A DNA stretch of 64,000 bases from Mesorhizobium tianshanense (GTDB taxonomy: Bacteria; Pseudomonadota; Alphaproteobacteria; Rhizobiales; Rhizobiaceae): positions 101,056-165,055 of the forward strand of contig NZ_VLKT01000011.1 in assembly GCF_007830515.1 (NCBI RefSeq). Direction: 5' to 3'. The notes beneath the pieces are model-generated. The model had not been told where the DNA came from. It searched no databases and saw only the letters and a program-made list of their open reading frames with translations. Every line of letters starts with the position of its first letter. Within the stretch, counting starts at the first letter, position 1. A program made the position numbers and the translations under genes. Below, piece by piece: positions 35,314-45,315 of the stretch.

Positions 35314-36429
35314 ATGTTAAGCGACGCCAAGACCAGATCGATCATCATTCAAGGCATGTTGGTGACGGCTGTCATCGCTTTCGCCGCGCTGCTGGTCTCC
35401 ACCACCTTCGCCAATCTAAAGGCGCGCGGTATCCCGATTGGCTTCGATTTCCTGACGATGCCGTCCAGGATCATCATTTCCGAGGCCATCCTCACCTATA
35501 AATCGCGCGATCCCTACTTTTGGGCGATCGTTGTCGGGCTGGCCAACACGGTCTTCATTTCCGCTCTTGTCATCTTCTTCTCCTCCGTCCTTGGCCTCGT
35601 CGTCGGCATCACCCGGCTGAGCAGCAATCCCCTGGCAGCCGGTACCTGCCGTGTCTGGGTTGAAATAGCCCGCAACTCACCGCCGATCGTCCTTCTGATT
35701 TTCCTCTATTCGTTGTGGTGGAAGGTTCTGCCGCCGGTCGGCGAAGCGCTGAATCCGCTGCCCGGTGTTTACGCATCCATGCGCGGCTTCGTCGTGCCGG
35801 CGATCAGCATCGACATCGGCATGACAGGCGCGCTGATCATCCTGTTCGCCCTGACGCTCGCCGCGCTCGGCTACGGTCTCGCCCGGAGTGGTCGCTTGCC
35901 GCCTTTGGTTGTGCCGGCAATCCTGGCTGCCGGCGTCGTGGGACTGTGGCTCGCCGATATTCGCTTCGCCGTCGATTTCCCGGTCTTCACGGGTTCGAAC
36001 TTCCGGGGCGGCAGTGAACTGACGCCCGAGCTCAGCACCATCCTCGTCGGCCTCACGATCTACACCACCGGTTTCGTGGCCGAGATCGTACGCGGCGGTG
36101 TTCTGTCGGTCGGCCGCGGCCAGTGGGACGCCGGCCATTCGCTCGGCCTGTCACGTGGCAAGATCCTGCGGCTGGTCGTCATCCCGCAGATGCTGCGGGT
36201 GATCGTCCCGCCGCTCAACAGCCAGTACATCAATGTCGTCAAGAATTCGACGCTGGCGATCGCCGTCGGCTACCCGGACTTCCTCGCGGTGATGAATACC
36301 ATCATCAGCAAGTCCAGCCATTCGATCGAAGGCGTCTTCATCATCCTCGGCGCCTATCTCGCCCTCAATCTTACCCTGTCGAGCGCGGCCAACTGGTACA
36401 ACCGCCGCATCGCCATCGTGGAGCGGTGA
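35314..36429 (+). CDS. aapQ: amino-acid ABC transporter permease (AapQ-like)
   Basis: 371 residues, longer than most permeases of the HisMQ family because of the extra central membrane region typical of AapQ. The EAA coupling motif is GQWDAGHSLGLSRGKILRLV (about 270-290). GAGG precedes the ATG. Its stop is two bases before the aapM start, so the two are tightly coupled. Confidence 0.9.
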   Translation: MLSDAKTRSIIIQGMLVTAVIAFAALLVSTTFANLKARGIPIGFDFLTMPSRIIISEAILTYKSRDPYFWAIVVGLANTVFISALVIFFSSVLGLVVGITRLSSNPLAAGTCRVWVEIARNSPPIVLLIFLYSLWWKVLPPVGEALNPLPGVYASMRGFVVPAISIDIGMTGALIILFALTLAALGYGLARSGRLPPLVVPAILAAGVVGLWLADIRFAVDFPVFTGSNFRGGSELTPELSTILVGLTIYTTGFVAEIVRGGVLSVGRGQWDAGHSLGLSRGKILRLVVIPQMLRVIVPPLNSQYINVVKNSTLAIAVGYPDFLAVMNTIISKSSHSIEGVFIILGAYLALNLTLSSAANWYNRRIAIVER

Positions 36430-36431
36430 CC

Positions 36432-37520
36432 ATGGCCATGTCCCTTCCCATGTCCTCCGAGGCAACGCCGGGCCATTTCCGGTTCATCGGCCTGCGGCGC
36501 CTCGCCAAGCTGTTGTTCGGCACACCGCTCAACGCCGCGCTCACGCTGCTGTTCGGCGCGCTGCTCGTCGTCACCGTACCGCCCATGCTGCGCTGGCTGG
36601 TAATCGATGCGGTGCTCTTCGACCCCGACCCGAATGCCTGCCGAGCAGCCACCGGCGCCTGCTGGAGCTTCATTTATGCCAAATCCGGCCAACTTCTGTT
36701 CGGCATCTATCCGTTCGACGAACGCTGGCGCCCAGCCATTGTTTGCCTGCTCATTCTGGCGCTGCTCGGCTGGTCGGTGCGTCCGGCGAGTTGGACGTCA
36801 CGACTGCTGGCGCTCTGGGTGGCGGCGTTCGCTTTGATCTTCTGGCTGATGGGGGGAGGCTTCGGACTGGCCGAAGTGCCGACTTCATCCTGGGGCGGTC
36901 TGCCGGTGACGCTGATCTTGACCGTCGTCGCCATCGGCATCGCCTTTCCGGTCGGCATCCTGCTCGCGCTGGCAAGGCGCTCGACCCTGCCGGCCGTCCG
37001 GGTCGGCGCGGTGGTGCTGATCGAATCCGTGCGCGGACTGCCATTGCTGTCCATCCTATTCGTGGCGTCGATCATGATGCCGCTGTTCTTGCCCGAGGCG
37101 CTACTGCCCGACAAATTCGTGCGCGCGCTTGTCGCGCTCACCATCTTCGCGGCTGCCTATCTCGCCGAAGTGATCCGCGGCGGCCTGCAGGCCATCCCGA
37201 ACGGGCAGTATGAGGCGGCGGCGGCGCTCGGCCTGCCCTTTTGGCACACACAACGTCTGGTCATCCTGCCGCAGGCCATTCGGGTGGTGATCCCTGCGCT
37301 CGCCAACACCATCATCGTCATGATCAAGAATACGAGCCTTGTCCTGGTCATCGGGCTGTTCGACCTGATCAGTTCAGGCAAGGCTGCACTGGCCGACCCC
37401 GAATGGCCGTCGCCGGCGGCCGAGACCTTTCTCTTCATTGGCGCGATCTTCTTTGCGCTGTCCTTCTCCTTCGCCCGCTTCGCCGATTTCCTGGAGCGGC
37501 GGGGCCCGGCCGCTCACTAG
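36432..37520 (+). CDS. aapM: amino-acid ABC transporter permease (AapM-like)
   Basis: 362 residues with an N-terminal membrane extension, then the permease core. The coupling loop reads [20 protein letters not shown] (about 257-276). It heterodimerises with AapQ. The ATG at 36432 lies two bases after the aapQ stop, and upstream in-frame codons overlap aapQ. Confidence 0.9.
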   Translation: MAMSLPMSSEATPGHFRFIGLRRLAKLLFGTPLNAALTLLFGALLVVTVPPMLRWLVIDAVLFDPDPNACRAATGACWSFIYAKSGQLLFGIYPFDERWRPAIVCLLILALLGWSVRPASWTSRLLALWVAAFALIFWLMGGGFGLAEVPTSSWGGLPVTLILTVVAIGIAFPVGILLALARRSTLPAVRVGAVVLIESVRGLPLLSILFVASIMMPLFLPEALLPDKFVRALVALTIFAAAYLAEVIRGGLQAIPNGQYEAAAALGLPFWHTQRLVILPQAIRVVIPALANTIIVMIKNTSLVLVIGLFDLISSGKAALADPEWPSPAAETFLFIGAIFFALSFSFARFADFLERRGPAAH

Positions 37521-37530
37521 GAATGCTACA

Positions 37531-38319
37531 ATGTTGACTTCCGTATCCGCCATCCGGCACGTTCCGTCCCTGCCCATGACAAACGATCCCACCGCCGTCG
37601 AGATGGTCGGCGTGAACAAGTGGTACGGGACCTTCCACGTACTGAAAAATATCGATCTCACCATCCAACGCGGTGAAAAACTGGTGATCTGCGGACCGTC
37701 TGGTTCAGGCAAATCGACCATGATCCGCTGCATCAATAGACTGGAAGAGCACCAGCAGGGCCGCATCGTCGTGGACGGTATTGAACTGACCGGCGACCTG
37801 AAGAAGATCAATGAAATCCGCCGCGACGTCGGCATGGTGTTCCAGCACTTCAATCTGTTCCCGCACCTGACCGTTTTGGAAAACCTGACGCTGGCGCCGA
37901 TCTGGGTGCGCAAGATGCGGCGCAAGGAAGCCGAGCAGGTCGCGATGCACTACCTCGATCGCGTGAAGATCCCGGATCAGGCGCACAAATGTCCCGGGCA
38001 GCTTTCAGGCGGCCAGCAGCAGCGGGTGGCCATCGCGCGCTCGCTTTGCATGAGCCCGAAGATCATGCTGTTCGACGAGCCCACCTCGGCGCTCGACCCT
38101 GAAATGGTCAAGGAAGTGCTCGACACCATGGTTTCGCTGGCCGAAGAGGGCATGACCATGCTGTGTGTTAGCCACGAGATGGGCTTCGCCCGACAGGTGG
38201 CCGACCGTGTCGTCTTCATGGACCAGGGTGAAATCGTCGAGATCAACACACCGGCCGAGTTCTTCTCAAGCCCGCACCACGAGCGCAGCAAGCTATTTCT
38301 GGCCCAGATCCTGCATTAG
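37531..38319 (+). CDS. aapP: amino-acid ABC transporter ATP-binding protein (AapP-like)
   Basis: 262 residues from ATG 37531 (TAGGA upstream), or 247 from ATG 37576. Walker A is GPSGSGKST, the signature [15 protein letters not shown], Walker [15 protein letters not shown], and the switch His is in [10 protein letters not shown]. It energises AapQM and ends the operon. No clear terminator follows. Confidence 0.92.
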   Translation: MLTSVSAIRHVPSLPMTNDPTAVEMVGVNKWYGTFHVLKNIDLTIQRGEKLVICGPSGSGKSTMIRCINRLEEHQQGRIVVDGIELTGDLKKINEIRRDVGMVFQHFNLFPHLTVLENLTLAPIWVRKMRRKEAEQVAMHYLDRVKIPDQAHKCPGQLSGGQQQRVAIARSLCMSPKIMLFDEPTSALDPEMVKEVLDTMVSLAEEGMTMLCVSHEMGFARQVADRVVFMDQGEIVEINTPAEFFSSPHHERSKLFLAQILH

Positions 38320-38955
38320 CTAACTTGTCGGGCTCAGTGTCGCCTATAGCCGTGGCCTGCTTGTGTCGGAGGCCACCAACTTCAAGATCTCCTCACGCTG
38401 CCCCATTGCCCGTTGTTGGCCGTGAGATAGTTTGGCGCCGGAAAGCGGACGGTGGGAGTAACAAGCGTGGCGCTATCCCGATGGTGCCGATTACAGCCGC
38501 GGCGCGTGCGCTCGAAGCGGGTGAGCCCATCGGCGCTTTGAAACGCGCGGCATTGGGCGACGATGCTCCTCCGCTCGCTTCAGGGTATCGCGATGGTCCA
38601 GCACGGCCGCTTTCTGGGGCGATGAACGCCGAGGTCCGGTCGGTCCAACGCTTTCGATCTTCGAACAGGAATGTTGCGCCCCGAAGAAACTCGGACTTGA
38701 GCGGCATGACGAGATCCTCTCAATCAACGTCGAGCGCGATCTCGCGCTCGTGAGGCTGAGCCTGCAGATCCCACCGCGCTATATGACCCACATGCTATCG
38801 TGCTTAAGAGTTGGCGGAACCTGGAAGATCGCTCAGAAGGTGATGACAATGGAAACACGCTGACGCGGGACCCATGCCTCAGTCGAGGTCGCGGCGGAGA
38901 CCGCACAGGCCGGGATTCGACGACGCGCTCAGTCATCCGAGTCCGGCTGCATGAC
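38320..38955. other. gap with a SnoaL-like relic
   Basis: Apart from the relic at 38590-38863 I find nothing coding in this 636-base stretch. Open frames across it on both strands are not protein-like. Confidence 0.3.
38590..38863 (+). pseudogene. SnoaL/lumazine-binding-like C-terminal relic
   Basis: One frame ends KLGLERHDEILSINVERDLA, then LVRLSLQIPPRYMTHMLSCL and RVGGTWKIAQKVM before a TGA at 38861. The GDVALV-like strand and the GxWKIxxKVF ending are those of NTF2-fold putative lumazine-binding proteins. The start and first half are missing. A different, intact NTF2-fold gene lies at 41350. Confidence 0.5.
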
Positions 38956-40035
38956 TTAGCGATCGGTAGCATGACTTCGCAGTGCGCTCGGGCTTTGGCC
39001 GTGCCAGCGCTTGAACGCCCGACTGAAGGCACTGAGCTCCGAATAGCCGAGCATAAGCGCGATGCTTGTCAGATCGTAATCGGAGCTCTCCACGTAGCGT
39101 CTCGCCGCGACCTGCCGCACGGACAGGACGAACTCATCATAGGCCACGCCGCAGTCCTTCAACTGGCGACGAAGACCATGCACCGTGAGGCCAACCCGCT
39201 TGGCGACAGCACCGATGGATGCATCGCCAACCTTGAACTGGCTCTGTATCACATGTGCGAGCAGACTCAGCCGGCTGTCCCGGTCGCTGCGCAGGTCGAC
39301 TTCACGGTCCACCGAAGCGAGCTGATGGCGGATTAAGGCGCGAAACTCGGCGAAGGCGCGCGCATTTTGTTGGGGCATTGGCCGGTCGAGCAACGCCGAA
39401 TCGATCAGGATTGCATTGATATTCTGATCGAAGACCGCCTCTCCAAAGACTCTTTGGTAATCCCTTCGCAAGCCGCCTTGCCCATGTTCGAAATGCGTTT
39501 CAGATGGCTGCCATGCGGGACCGAAAAAGTGCCGAATGAGGCCGCAGAGGGCAGCGATGGTCAACTCGGCGTCCTGATGCTTGTGCGAGATGCGGGCGTC
39601 ACAGATCTGATATTCGAGCGAAGCGAAACCCCGATGGACAGTGAATTGCAGTCTCGAGTTTTCCTGGATCCAGCGGTAATTCTCCGCAAGCGCCGCCAGA
39701 GCATCGCGGACAGTCGGGGCACTGACCACCAGCTTGCTAACCGCGTTGAAGTGCTCCGGCGTCATCAACCCCTGTCCAAAACGTGCGCCGAAAAAATCGT
39801 CACCGGTCTCGCGGGCTGCGACGTCGAACAGCCGGCAATAATCCCCGAGTTCTAGACGCAGCAAGGGATCGGCGATCCTGGCCGGATCGACGCCCGCAAG
39901 TTCGAGGACACGATGCGAATTGACGCCGGCTGCTGCGATCGCACGCTCAACACCGCGCGCCGCAGCGGCCAGGATCAGCGGGTCTGCTACCGGCGAAACG
40001 GTCATTTGGCTCGACAACGGGAATCCTCTTGTCAC
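38956..40035 (-). CDS. AraC-family regulator with arabinose-binding-like N-domain
   Basis: 359 residues. The N-terminal domain (about 20-215) is of the OruR/ArgR-type sensor (VSAPTVRDALAALAENYRWI and ICDARISHKHQDAELTIAAL). The C-terminal double HTH (about 255-350) has VAKRVGLTVHGLRRQLKD and LMLGYSELSAFSRAFKRWHG. The GTG at 40035 gives the longest frame; ATG 40005 is an equally reasonable start. It diverges from the hydrolase at 40316 and probably regulates it. Confidence 0.85.
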   Translation of the reverse strand: MTRGFPLSSQMTVSPVADPLILAAAARGVERAIAAAGVNSHRVLELAGVDPARIADPLLRLELGDYCRLFDVAARETGDDFFGARFGQGLMTPEHFNAVSKLVVSAPTVRDALAALAENYRWIQENSRLQFTVHRGFASLEYQICDARISHKHQDAELTIAALCGLIRHFFGPAWQPSETHFEHGQGGLRRDYQRVFGEAVFDQNINAILIDSALLDRPMPQQNARAFAEFRALIRHQLASVDREVDLRSDRDSRLSLLAHVIQSQFKVGDASIGAVAKRVGLTVHGLRRQLKDCGVAYDEFVLSVRQVAARRYVESSDYDLTSIALMLGYSELSAFSRAFKRWHGQSPSALRSHATDR

Positions 40036-40315
40036 CAGCCGGCATCAGGGCTTCGCACCGCCACGCTTGTTGGATTTTCTCGGCAGCCCTTGAGAAATGT
40101 CAAGCGTGGGCGCACACATTTTGGTGTTATGGCTCGTGCCTAGCGCGACCAAAACCGCACACTTTTGGGGGAACGCCAGGGGTGTGAACGACGGTCTATC
40201 CAAACGCGACCTCTTTGGTGTGATCGCCTTGTGCATGGCCAGCGGCACACTTGCAGGTTGATCCGCAACTGCGAAGGCAGAGCGAGCTGAAAATACGCTT
40301 CCGGAGGGTGGCCTT
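40036..40315. promoter_or_regulatory. divergent promoter region AraC / MBL hydrolase
   Basis: 280 bases between two divergent genes. No obvious long dyad was found; GGAGGG before the hydrolase GTG is the only clear signal. It should contain the AraC-type operator half-sites. Confidence 0.35.
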
Positions 40316-41113
40316 GTGATCGTGACATCCCACAGCGACAACGTCTTCAGTTGCAGGTCCGGAGGATGGCGTGTCTGGTCGCTCTCGGACGGCTACATCG
40401 AGATGCCGGCGGACCTGTTGCGGGACCCGCAGAATAACCCGGTGCCGCAAGCTGCGCAGGCAGGGCCGCTTCGCCTGTCTGTCAATTGCTTCGCCCTCGC
40501 AGGTTCAGGCGTTGACGGCGTTCTGATCGACAGCGGAGGAGGGGGCTGGGCTCCGACAGTAGGGCGTCTCGAGCAGACCATGGCGGAAGCCAGGATCGAC
40601 CCGGCTTCGATCACGGTCTTGGCGCTCACCCACACCCATCAGGATCACGTGCAAGGACTTTTGACCCCCGACGACCGAGTGCTCTTTCCGAACTTGAAGG
40701 CGATCGTAATTCCCGAGGTGGCTGTCGAGCGCTTTTTCGCTGAGGCGCACCTTGCACAGTTCCGATCCCTGCTGAAGCCCGTCCGGAATGGCGACCAGGT
40801 GGCCGAGCGATTGAGGGCGGTCGCCCTGCCCGGTCATGCACCCGGTCATACCGGCTACGCGTTCGGCACGGACGAGGACCGTTTCCTGTTCTTCGGGGAC
40901 GTCGTTCATGTGCCGCCTTTGCAGTTCGGCGACCCCGCGTTCAGTTGGGGCTATGACGACCATCAGGCGACCGCACGCGCAACCCGCCTCAAGGTTTTCC
41001 GTGACGCGTCCGAGGCGGGAACGTGGATCGCCGGCGCGCACCTTGGCTGGCCGGGCATCGGTCGCGTGGTGCGTAAGGGCGACGCATACGGCTATGAGCC
41101 GGCAGCAGGATGA
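40316..41113 (+). CDS. metallo-beta-lactamase-fold hydrolase
   Basis: 265 residues. The metal motif THTHQDHVQG (His106, His108, Asp110, His111), then PGHAPGHTGY (His about 174), FFGDVVH (bridging Asp) and IAGAHLGWPG (last His) make a complete dinuclear zinc site of the lactonase/AHL-lactonase-like group. The GTG start at 40316 follows GGAGGG at seven bases. It probably opens a lactone or ester. Whether it quenches acyl-homoserine lactones is not shown. The divergent AraC gene suggests induction. Confidence 0.85.
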   Translation: MIVTSHSDNVFSCRSGGWRVWSLSDGYIEMPADLLRDPQNNPVPQAAQAGPLRLSVNCFALAGSGVDGVLIDSGGGGWAPTVGRLEQTMAEARIDPASITVLALTHTHQDHVQGLLTPDDRVLFPNLKAIVIPEVAVERFFAEAHLAQFRSLLKPVRNGDQVAERLRAVALPGHAPGHTGYAFGTDEDRFLFFGDVVHVPPLQFGDPAFSWGYDDHQATARATRLKVFRDASEAGTWIAGAHLGWPGIGRVVRKGDAYGYEPAAG

Positions 41114-41349
41114 GCGGCCGGACGGTGCGGCCGCGTGCCGATTCACCGCTGCTCCTGCACGTTCCGGCATGAGCAGATGCGCGAGTTAAATGTTTGCCCT
41201 GCCGCAACGCTCACGGCTCCCTGCCTCGCTTCGAGAGTTTGACGCGTGGGCGCGGCCGAGAATTAGTCTACTCTACTCGCTCAGCATCCAGTCAAAGGAT
41301 AAGTGATAGAGCTGATGAATTGCCTTTCTGACAACAGGGGGAGCGTGGC

Positions 41350-41718
41350 TTGAATAAACCGACCAGGTCTTCCATGCCGTCCCGAAACGAACTGCTCAAA
41401 CGCCTCTACGATTCGTTCAATAGCCGCGATCTCGAAGGGGCGCTGGCGGCAATGCACTCGGACGTCATGTGGGCGAATGGTCTCGATGGCGGCCATGTTC
41501 ACGGGCACGACGAGGTTCGGGAATACTGGCAAGATCAATGGAAGAAGATGGATTCGCGTGCCGAGCCCCTTGAATACCACGACAATTCAGACGGGACGGC
41601 GTATGTCGATGTCCATCTGACGGCGCGCGACCACGATGGCAAACTGCTGTTCGACACCCAGACCCGGCATATGTTCCGATTCGAGGGAAGCGTGATCCGT
41701 CGCTTTGATATCGGCTGA
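41350..41718 (+). CDS. SnoaL-like/NTF2-fold protein
   Basis: A 122-residue single-domain protein: RNELLKRLYDSFNSRDLEGA, then LAAMHSDVMWANGLDGGHVH, EVREYWQDQWKK and a final beta-sheet RHMFRFEGSVIRRFDIG. GGGGGAG precedes the TTG at 41350; ATG 41374 is an alternative. The fold covers isomerases, hydrolases and ligand binders, so no activity is assigned. It follows the MBL hydrolase by 236 bases. Confidence 0.75.
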   Translation: MNKPTRSSMPSRNELLKRLYDSFNSRDLEGALAAMHSDVMWANGLDGGHVHGHDEVREYWQDQWKKMDSRAEPLEYHDNSDGTAYVDVHLTARDHDGKLLFDTQTRHMFRFEGSVIRRFDIG

Positions 41719-41754
41719 CGGACCTTGGCCTGGCCCGCTCGGGGTGGGCTTTGC

Positions 41755-41925
41755 GGGAGACGGGATCGCACGTGCAGATGGCTGGCGCTCGCGCAGCCAA
41801 TGCGCTGGGGCTGTCGACTCAGGTTCCGGCAAAAGAGCACCTATTTGATCGACTGCCCCTCCCGCCGGGCGTGCTGGGCAAACGCGTGGTCGATCTCCGT
41901 CACGCTTCGCCAAGCACCTCATTGT
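41755..41925 (+). pseudogene. AbiEi-like (DUF6088) antitoxin relic
   Basis: QMAGARAANALGLSTQVPAK in one frame, STYLIDCPSRR in the next and VLGKRVVDLRHASP back in the first reconstruct the LGLSTQVPAK-xxYLTDGPSR-xxLGxRxxxLRHASP core of type IV toxin-antitoxin AbiEi proteins. Two indels and no start or end show decay. No AbiEii toxin gene is recognisable beside it. Confidence 0.5.
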
Positions 41926-42563
41926 CCGCCCGGCACCGTGGTTCAGGCTACCGGCTCATTGTTTTCGCGGGTTCAGCCGTGGAAAAGGTGGCTCGGGGTG
42001 GAGCAGAGTCGTGGGCCTTCCATGAATGCGGATTTCTGCATCGCCTACATCGATTTGATCGATCACCGCCGAATAATCGAGGCGGAACTGTATCTCGCCC
42101 GAGAGCACATTCGCGCTGCGCGCATGCTTTCGACGAACGCGGCGCTCTTTTCATCCGCATTGAGAAATCTTGCATTTGACGGATGCAGTGGTGCTACGCT
42201 TGCGGAGCCCCAGGGTGTCTCCACGCGGCAATCCTTCGTGGTGAGCCGATGCTATTGTGCAAGTTTCGCAGCACTTCGGGTGGCTATATCGCCTAAGACA
42301 GCATGAAGAAAAGTTCCAACTTCCTGTTCGGCGGGCCCGGGTGCAATTCCTGATTCGGACAGTTGAACGAGAATTGCGGTTCTGCGCCAGAAGGCATTCG
42401 CGTCCTCCCCGTTCTCGGATTCCAGGAGGTGGCCGCTTCGCGCCGATCTCGGACGTCGAGATCAGCTTTGCCGCCTCCTGAAAGCCGATGTCCGAGTGAC
42501 CAAGTTGACGGTCTCTCTCGCGCTAAAAGCAGCCATCAAAGGGTGACAGGTCAGCGCTATTTG
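41926..42563. other. gap without recognised genes
   Basis: About 640 bases downstream of the antitoxin relic and before the end of the AgpT-like gene. Short open frames on both strands show no conserved features. Confidence 0.3.
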
Positions 42564-43430
42564 TCACCTGTCCAAAATCTGCCCCTGCTGATACCCGGCG
42601 CTTGCATACATGCCTGTGGTTCTGAATTCTGTCGGACTGACCCCGAAGCCACGTCGGAATACCTTGGCGAAGTAGTTGGGATCTTCGAAGCCGCACATGC
42701 CGGAAATATCCTTCACCGGAAGGTCGGCGGACATGGTCAGTAGCTTTGCTGCGCGGTCGAGGCGTCTGTTGAGGACGAACTCAGCCGGAGGAATACCTTC
42801 ATGCGCCGCGAACACACGCGAGAAATGCGCGCGACTGAGACCGGAAAGCCGCGCCAGCTCATCGACCGGCAACGGCAGATGCAGATGCGCACCGATATAG
42901 TCAGTCACCTGACGCACTACCGAATTCTCCGCCACGTCATTTCCGTGCAGTTGGAACACGTCGTCATAGAGTGCCATGGCCGCCTCGTAGGAAATTGCCG
43001 AGGCGCGCGCCGGCGTTGAGCCGTCACCTTTGACCAGCCGGTAGGCGCAATCGGCCAGATTATCGACGGTCGCTGCCCGCAGGCTGAACACCGGTCCTTT
43101 CGTTGCTAGGACCTCTCTATGGATGCGCAACGCTTCCGCCCCATGCATCGATATCCAGAAAAACTCCCAGCGCCCGCCCTTTTCGACCCAGTAGCGGTGC
43201 GAATGTGGAACAACCAACAGCATCGTCTCGCCCGGAGCGATGCGGTAGGACCTGGTTCCGTAACGCAGGTTTCCGGCGCCGCTGATGGTGTGCTGCATCA
43301 CTGTGAACGGCGTCTGCCCGCGCCTGCGGCCATCCCAGCTGTAGCCGGCATCCGTTCTCACGTCGTAGCCGGTGCTCGTCGGCATGGTGTGCAATCGCTG
43401 CCGAGCGCGCGGCAGAGAAATCATCTTCAT
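42564..43430 (-). CDS. agpT: AraC-family activator of alpha-galactoside genes (AgpT-like)
   Basis: About 288 residues from ATG 43430 (GGA at six bases; a GTG at 43463 would add 11). The N-terminal cupin-like sensor reads TISGAGNLRYGTRSYRIAPG and LLVVPHSHRYWVEKGGRWEF, then the AraC double HTH LARLSGLSRAHFSRVF and MCGFEDPNYFAKVFRRGFGV. It diverges from the agaL1-agp operon, the arrangement known for S. meliloti AgpT. It should activate the operon when alpha-galactosides such as melibiose or raffinose are present. Confidence 0.85.
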   Translation of the reverse strand: MKMISLPRARQRLHTMPTSTGYDVRTDAGYSWDGRRRGQTPFTVMQHTISGAGNLRYGTRSYRIAPGETMLLVVPHSHRYWVEKGGRWEFFWISMHGAEALRIHREVLATKGPVFSLRAATVDNLADCAYRLVKGDGSTPARASAISYEAAMALYDDVFQLHGNDVAENSVVRQVTDYIGAHLHLPLPVDELARLSGLSRAHFSRVFAAHEGIPPAEFVLNRRLDRAAKLLTMSADLPVKDISGMCGFEDPNYFAKVFRRGFGVSPTEFRTTGMYASAGYQQGQILDR

Positions 43431-43463
43431 CACTGGTCCAAGGTCGATGAGTTTTTGCAGCAC

Positions 43464-43660
43464 AAAATTACCCTACAAAGCACATCTACGCCCTACCGGA
43501 GGGACGTGATGTTGCGCATATTGACCAAAAATAAAAGAGATGAGGATGAAATCCCGGTAGCACGCCGCTTGGTTGCGTGTCTTCCGAATAACACGCCTAG
43601 ACCGGATTTCCACGAACCGATTTTACCTATCGGTCCAATCCGCTTGCGGAGAAGGTTCGA
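43464..43660. promoter_or_regulatory. agpT / agaL1 divergent promoter region
   Basis: 197 non-coding bases between the regulator and the catabolic operon, with an A/T-rich core near 43520-43550 (CAAAAATAAAAG). No strong dyad is visible; AraC activators usually bind direct repeats, which I could not define by eye. GGAGAAGG lies five bases before the agaL1 ATG. Confidence 0.4.
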
Positions 43661-45133
43661 ATGAGCAGATTTAAGATCGCAATTATTGGCGCGGGCAGCG
43701 TCGGTTTCACCAAGAAGCTGTTCACGGACATTTTGTGTGTGCCGGAGCTACGCGACATCGAGTTCGCACTGACCGACATCAGCGAGCACAATCTCAAGAT
43801 GATCGAGTCAATTCTCCTGCGGATCGTCAAGTCGAGCCAGCTTCCTGCACGGGTGACCGCGACGACGGACCGCCGCAAGGCGATCGAGGGCGCGCGCTAC
43901 ATCATTAGCTGTGTGCGCGTCGGAGGTCTCGCCGCCTATGCCGACGATATCCGCATCCCCCTGAAATATGGCGTCGACCAGTGCGTCGGCGATACGATCT
44001 GCGCCGGTGGCATTCTCTACGGCCAGCGCAACATCCCGGTCATTCTGGATTTCTGCAAGGACATTCGCGAACTGGCCGAGCCGGGCGCGAAATTCCTGAA
44101 CTATGCCAACCCGATGGCGATGAACACCTGGGCGGCGATCGAATTCGGCAAGGTCGATACGGTCGGTCTCTGCCATGGGGTCCAGCATGGGGCAGAGCAG
44201 ATCGCCGAGATTCTCGGCGCCGGGGAAGGCGAACTCGACTATGTCTGCTCCGGCATCAACCACCAGACCTGGTTCGTCGACGTTCGCGTCAAGGGCCGCA
44301 AGATCGGCAAGGATGAGCTCGTCGCCGCCTTCGAGGCGCACCCTGTCTTCTCGCGGCAGGAGAAACTCAGGATCGACGTGCTGAAGCGCTTCGGCGTCTA
44401 TTCGACCGAAAGCAACGGCCACCTGTCGGAATATCTACCCTGGTACCGCAAACGGCCTGAGGAGACTGCCAAGTGGATCGACATGTCGGACTGGATCCAC
44501 GGCGAAACCGGCGGTTATCTGCGCTATTCGACCGAAACCCGGAACTGGTTCGAAACCGAGTTCCCGCAATTCCTCGAAGATGCGGGAAAACCCATCGATC
44601 CGGGGCGCCGCTCGAACGAGCACGCCAGCCACATACTGGAGGCGCTCGAGACCGGTCGGGTCTATCGCGGGCACTTCAACGTCAAGAACGGCGGCGTCAT
44701 CACCAATCTTCCGTCCGATGCAATCATTGAATCGCCTGGTTTCGTCGATCGCTTCGGCATCAACATGGTGGCCGGCATCACGCTTCCGGAAGCCTGCGCC
44801 GCGACCTGCATTTCGTCGATTAATGTCCAGCGCATGTCCGTCCACGCGGCAATCTCCGGCGACATCGACCTCCTGAAACTGGCCGTACTGCACGATCCGC
44901 TGGTTGGCGCCATCTGCACGCCGGAAGAGATCTGGCAGATGGTCGACGAGATGGTTGTGGCGCAAGCGCAATGGTTGCCGCAATACGCCCATGCGATCGA
45001 CGGCGCCAAGGAGCGGCTGAGCCGCGCGACGGTAAAAACGCGGGAATGGAAGGGCGTCGCCCGCCGCGAGGTTCGCTCGATCGAAGAGATCAGGGCCGAA
45101 AAGGAAGCCATGAAATTGCGCGTGGCCGGCTGA
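43661..45133 (+). CDS. agaL1: alpha-galactosidase, glycoside hydrolase family 4
   Basis: 490 residues. The NAD-binding N-terminus is IAIIGAGSVGFTKKLF (GxGxxGF at 10-16). Manganese ligands Cys171 in CHGVQ and His201 in SGINHQTWF are present, with the QCVGDTICAGGI region between. GH4 enzymes cleave by NAD-dependent oxidation-elimination and are cytoplasmic, so sugars must be imported first. It is the first gene of the agp operon, 182 bases ahead of agpA. Family 4 also has glucosidases and glucuronidases; the operon context favours galactosides. Confidence 0.88.
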   Translation: MSRFKIAIIGAGSVGFTKKLFTDILCVPELRDIEFALTDISEHNLKMIESILLRIVKSSQLPARVTATTDRRKAIEGARYIISCVRVGGLAAYADDIRIPLKYGVDQCVGDTICAGGILYGQRNIPVILDFCKDIRELAEPGAKFLNYANPMAMNTWAAIEFGKVDTVGLCHGVQHGAEQIAEILGAGEGELDYVCSGINHQTWFVDVRVKGRKIGKDELVAAFEAHPVFSRQEKLRIDVLKRFGVYSTESNGHLSEYLPWYRKRPEETAKWIDMSDWIHGETGGYLRYSTETRNWFETEFPQFLEDAGKPIDPGRRSNEHASHILEALETGRVYRGHFNVKNGGVITNLPSDAIIESPGFVDRFGINMVAGITLPEACAATCISSINVQRMSVHAAISGDIDLLKLAVLHDPLVGAICTPEEIWQMVDEMVVAQAQWLPQYAHAIDGAKERLSRATVKTREWKGVARREVRSIEEIRAEKEAMKLRVAG

Positions 45134-45315
45134 GTTATTGGCTGCGATAAGCCAATGTTCCGGAAAACCGGGCGGACAGGATCGCGCCTCGGCGAATGCG
45201 CCCTGGCAGCACGGCACTGTCATCTGAGAAAGCGGAATACCGCTTCGTTCGATGCTTGTAGGAGGAGAGCCATGCCATCGCGGCAGGCCCGAAGCATAAG
45301 GGAGAAACCAGGACA

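Noticed and set aside
40316..41113. MBL-fold hydrolase as a beta-lactamase
   Set aside because: It has the lactonase-type HxHxDH site and no export signal.
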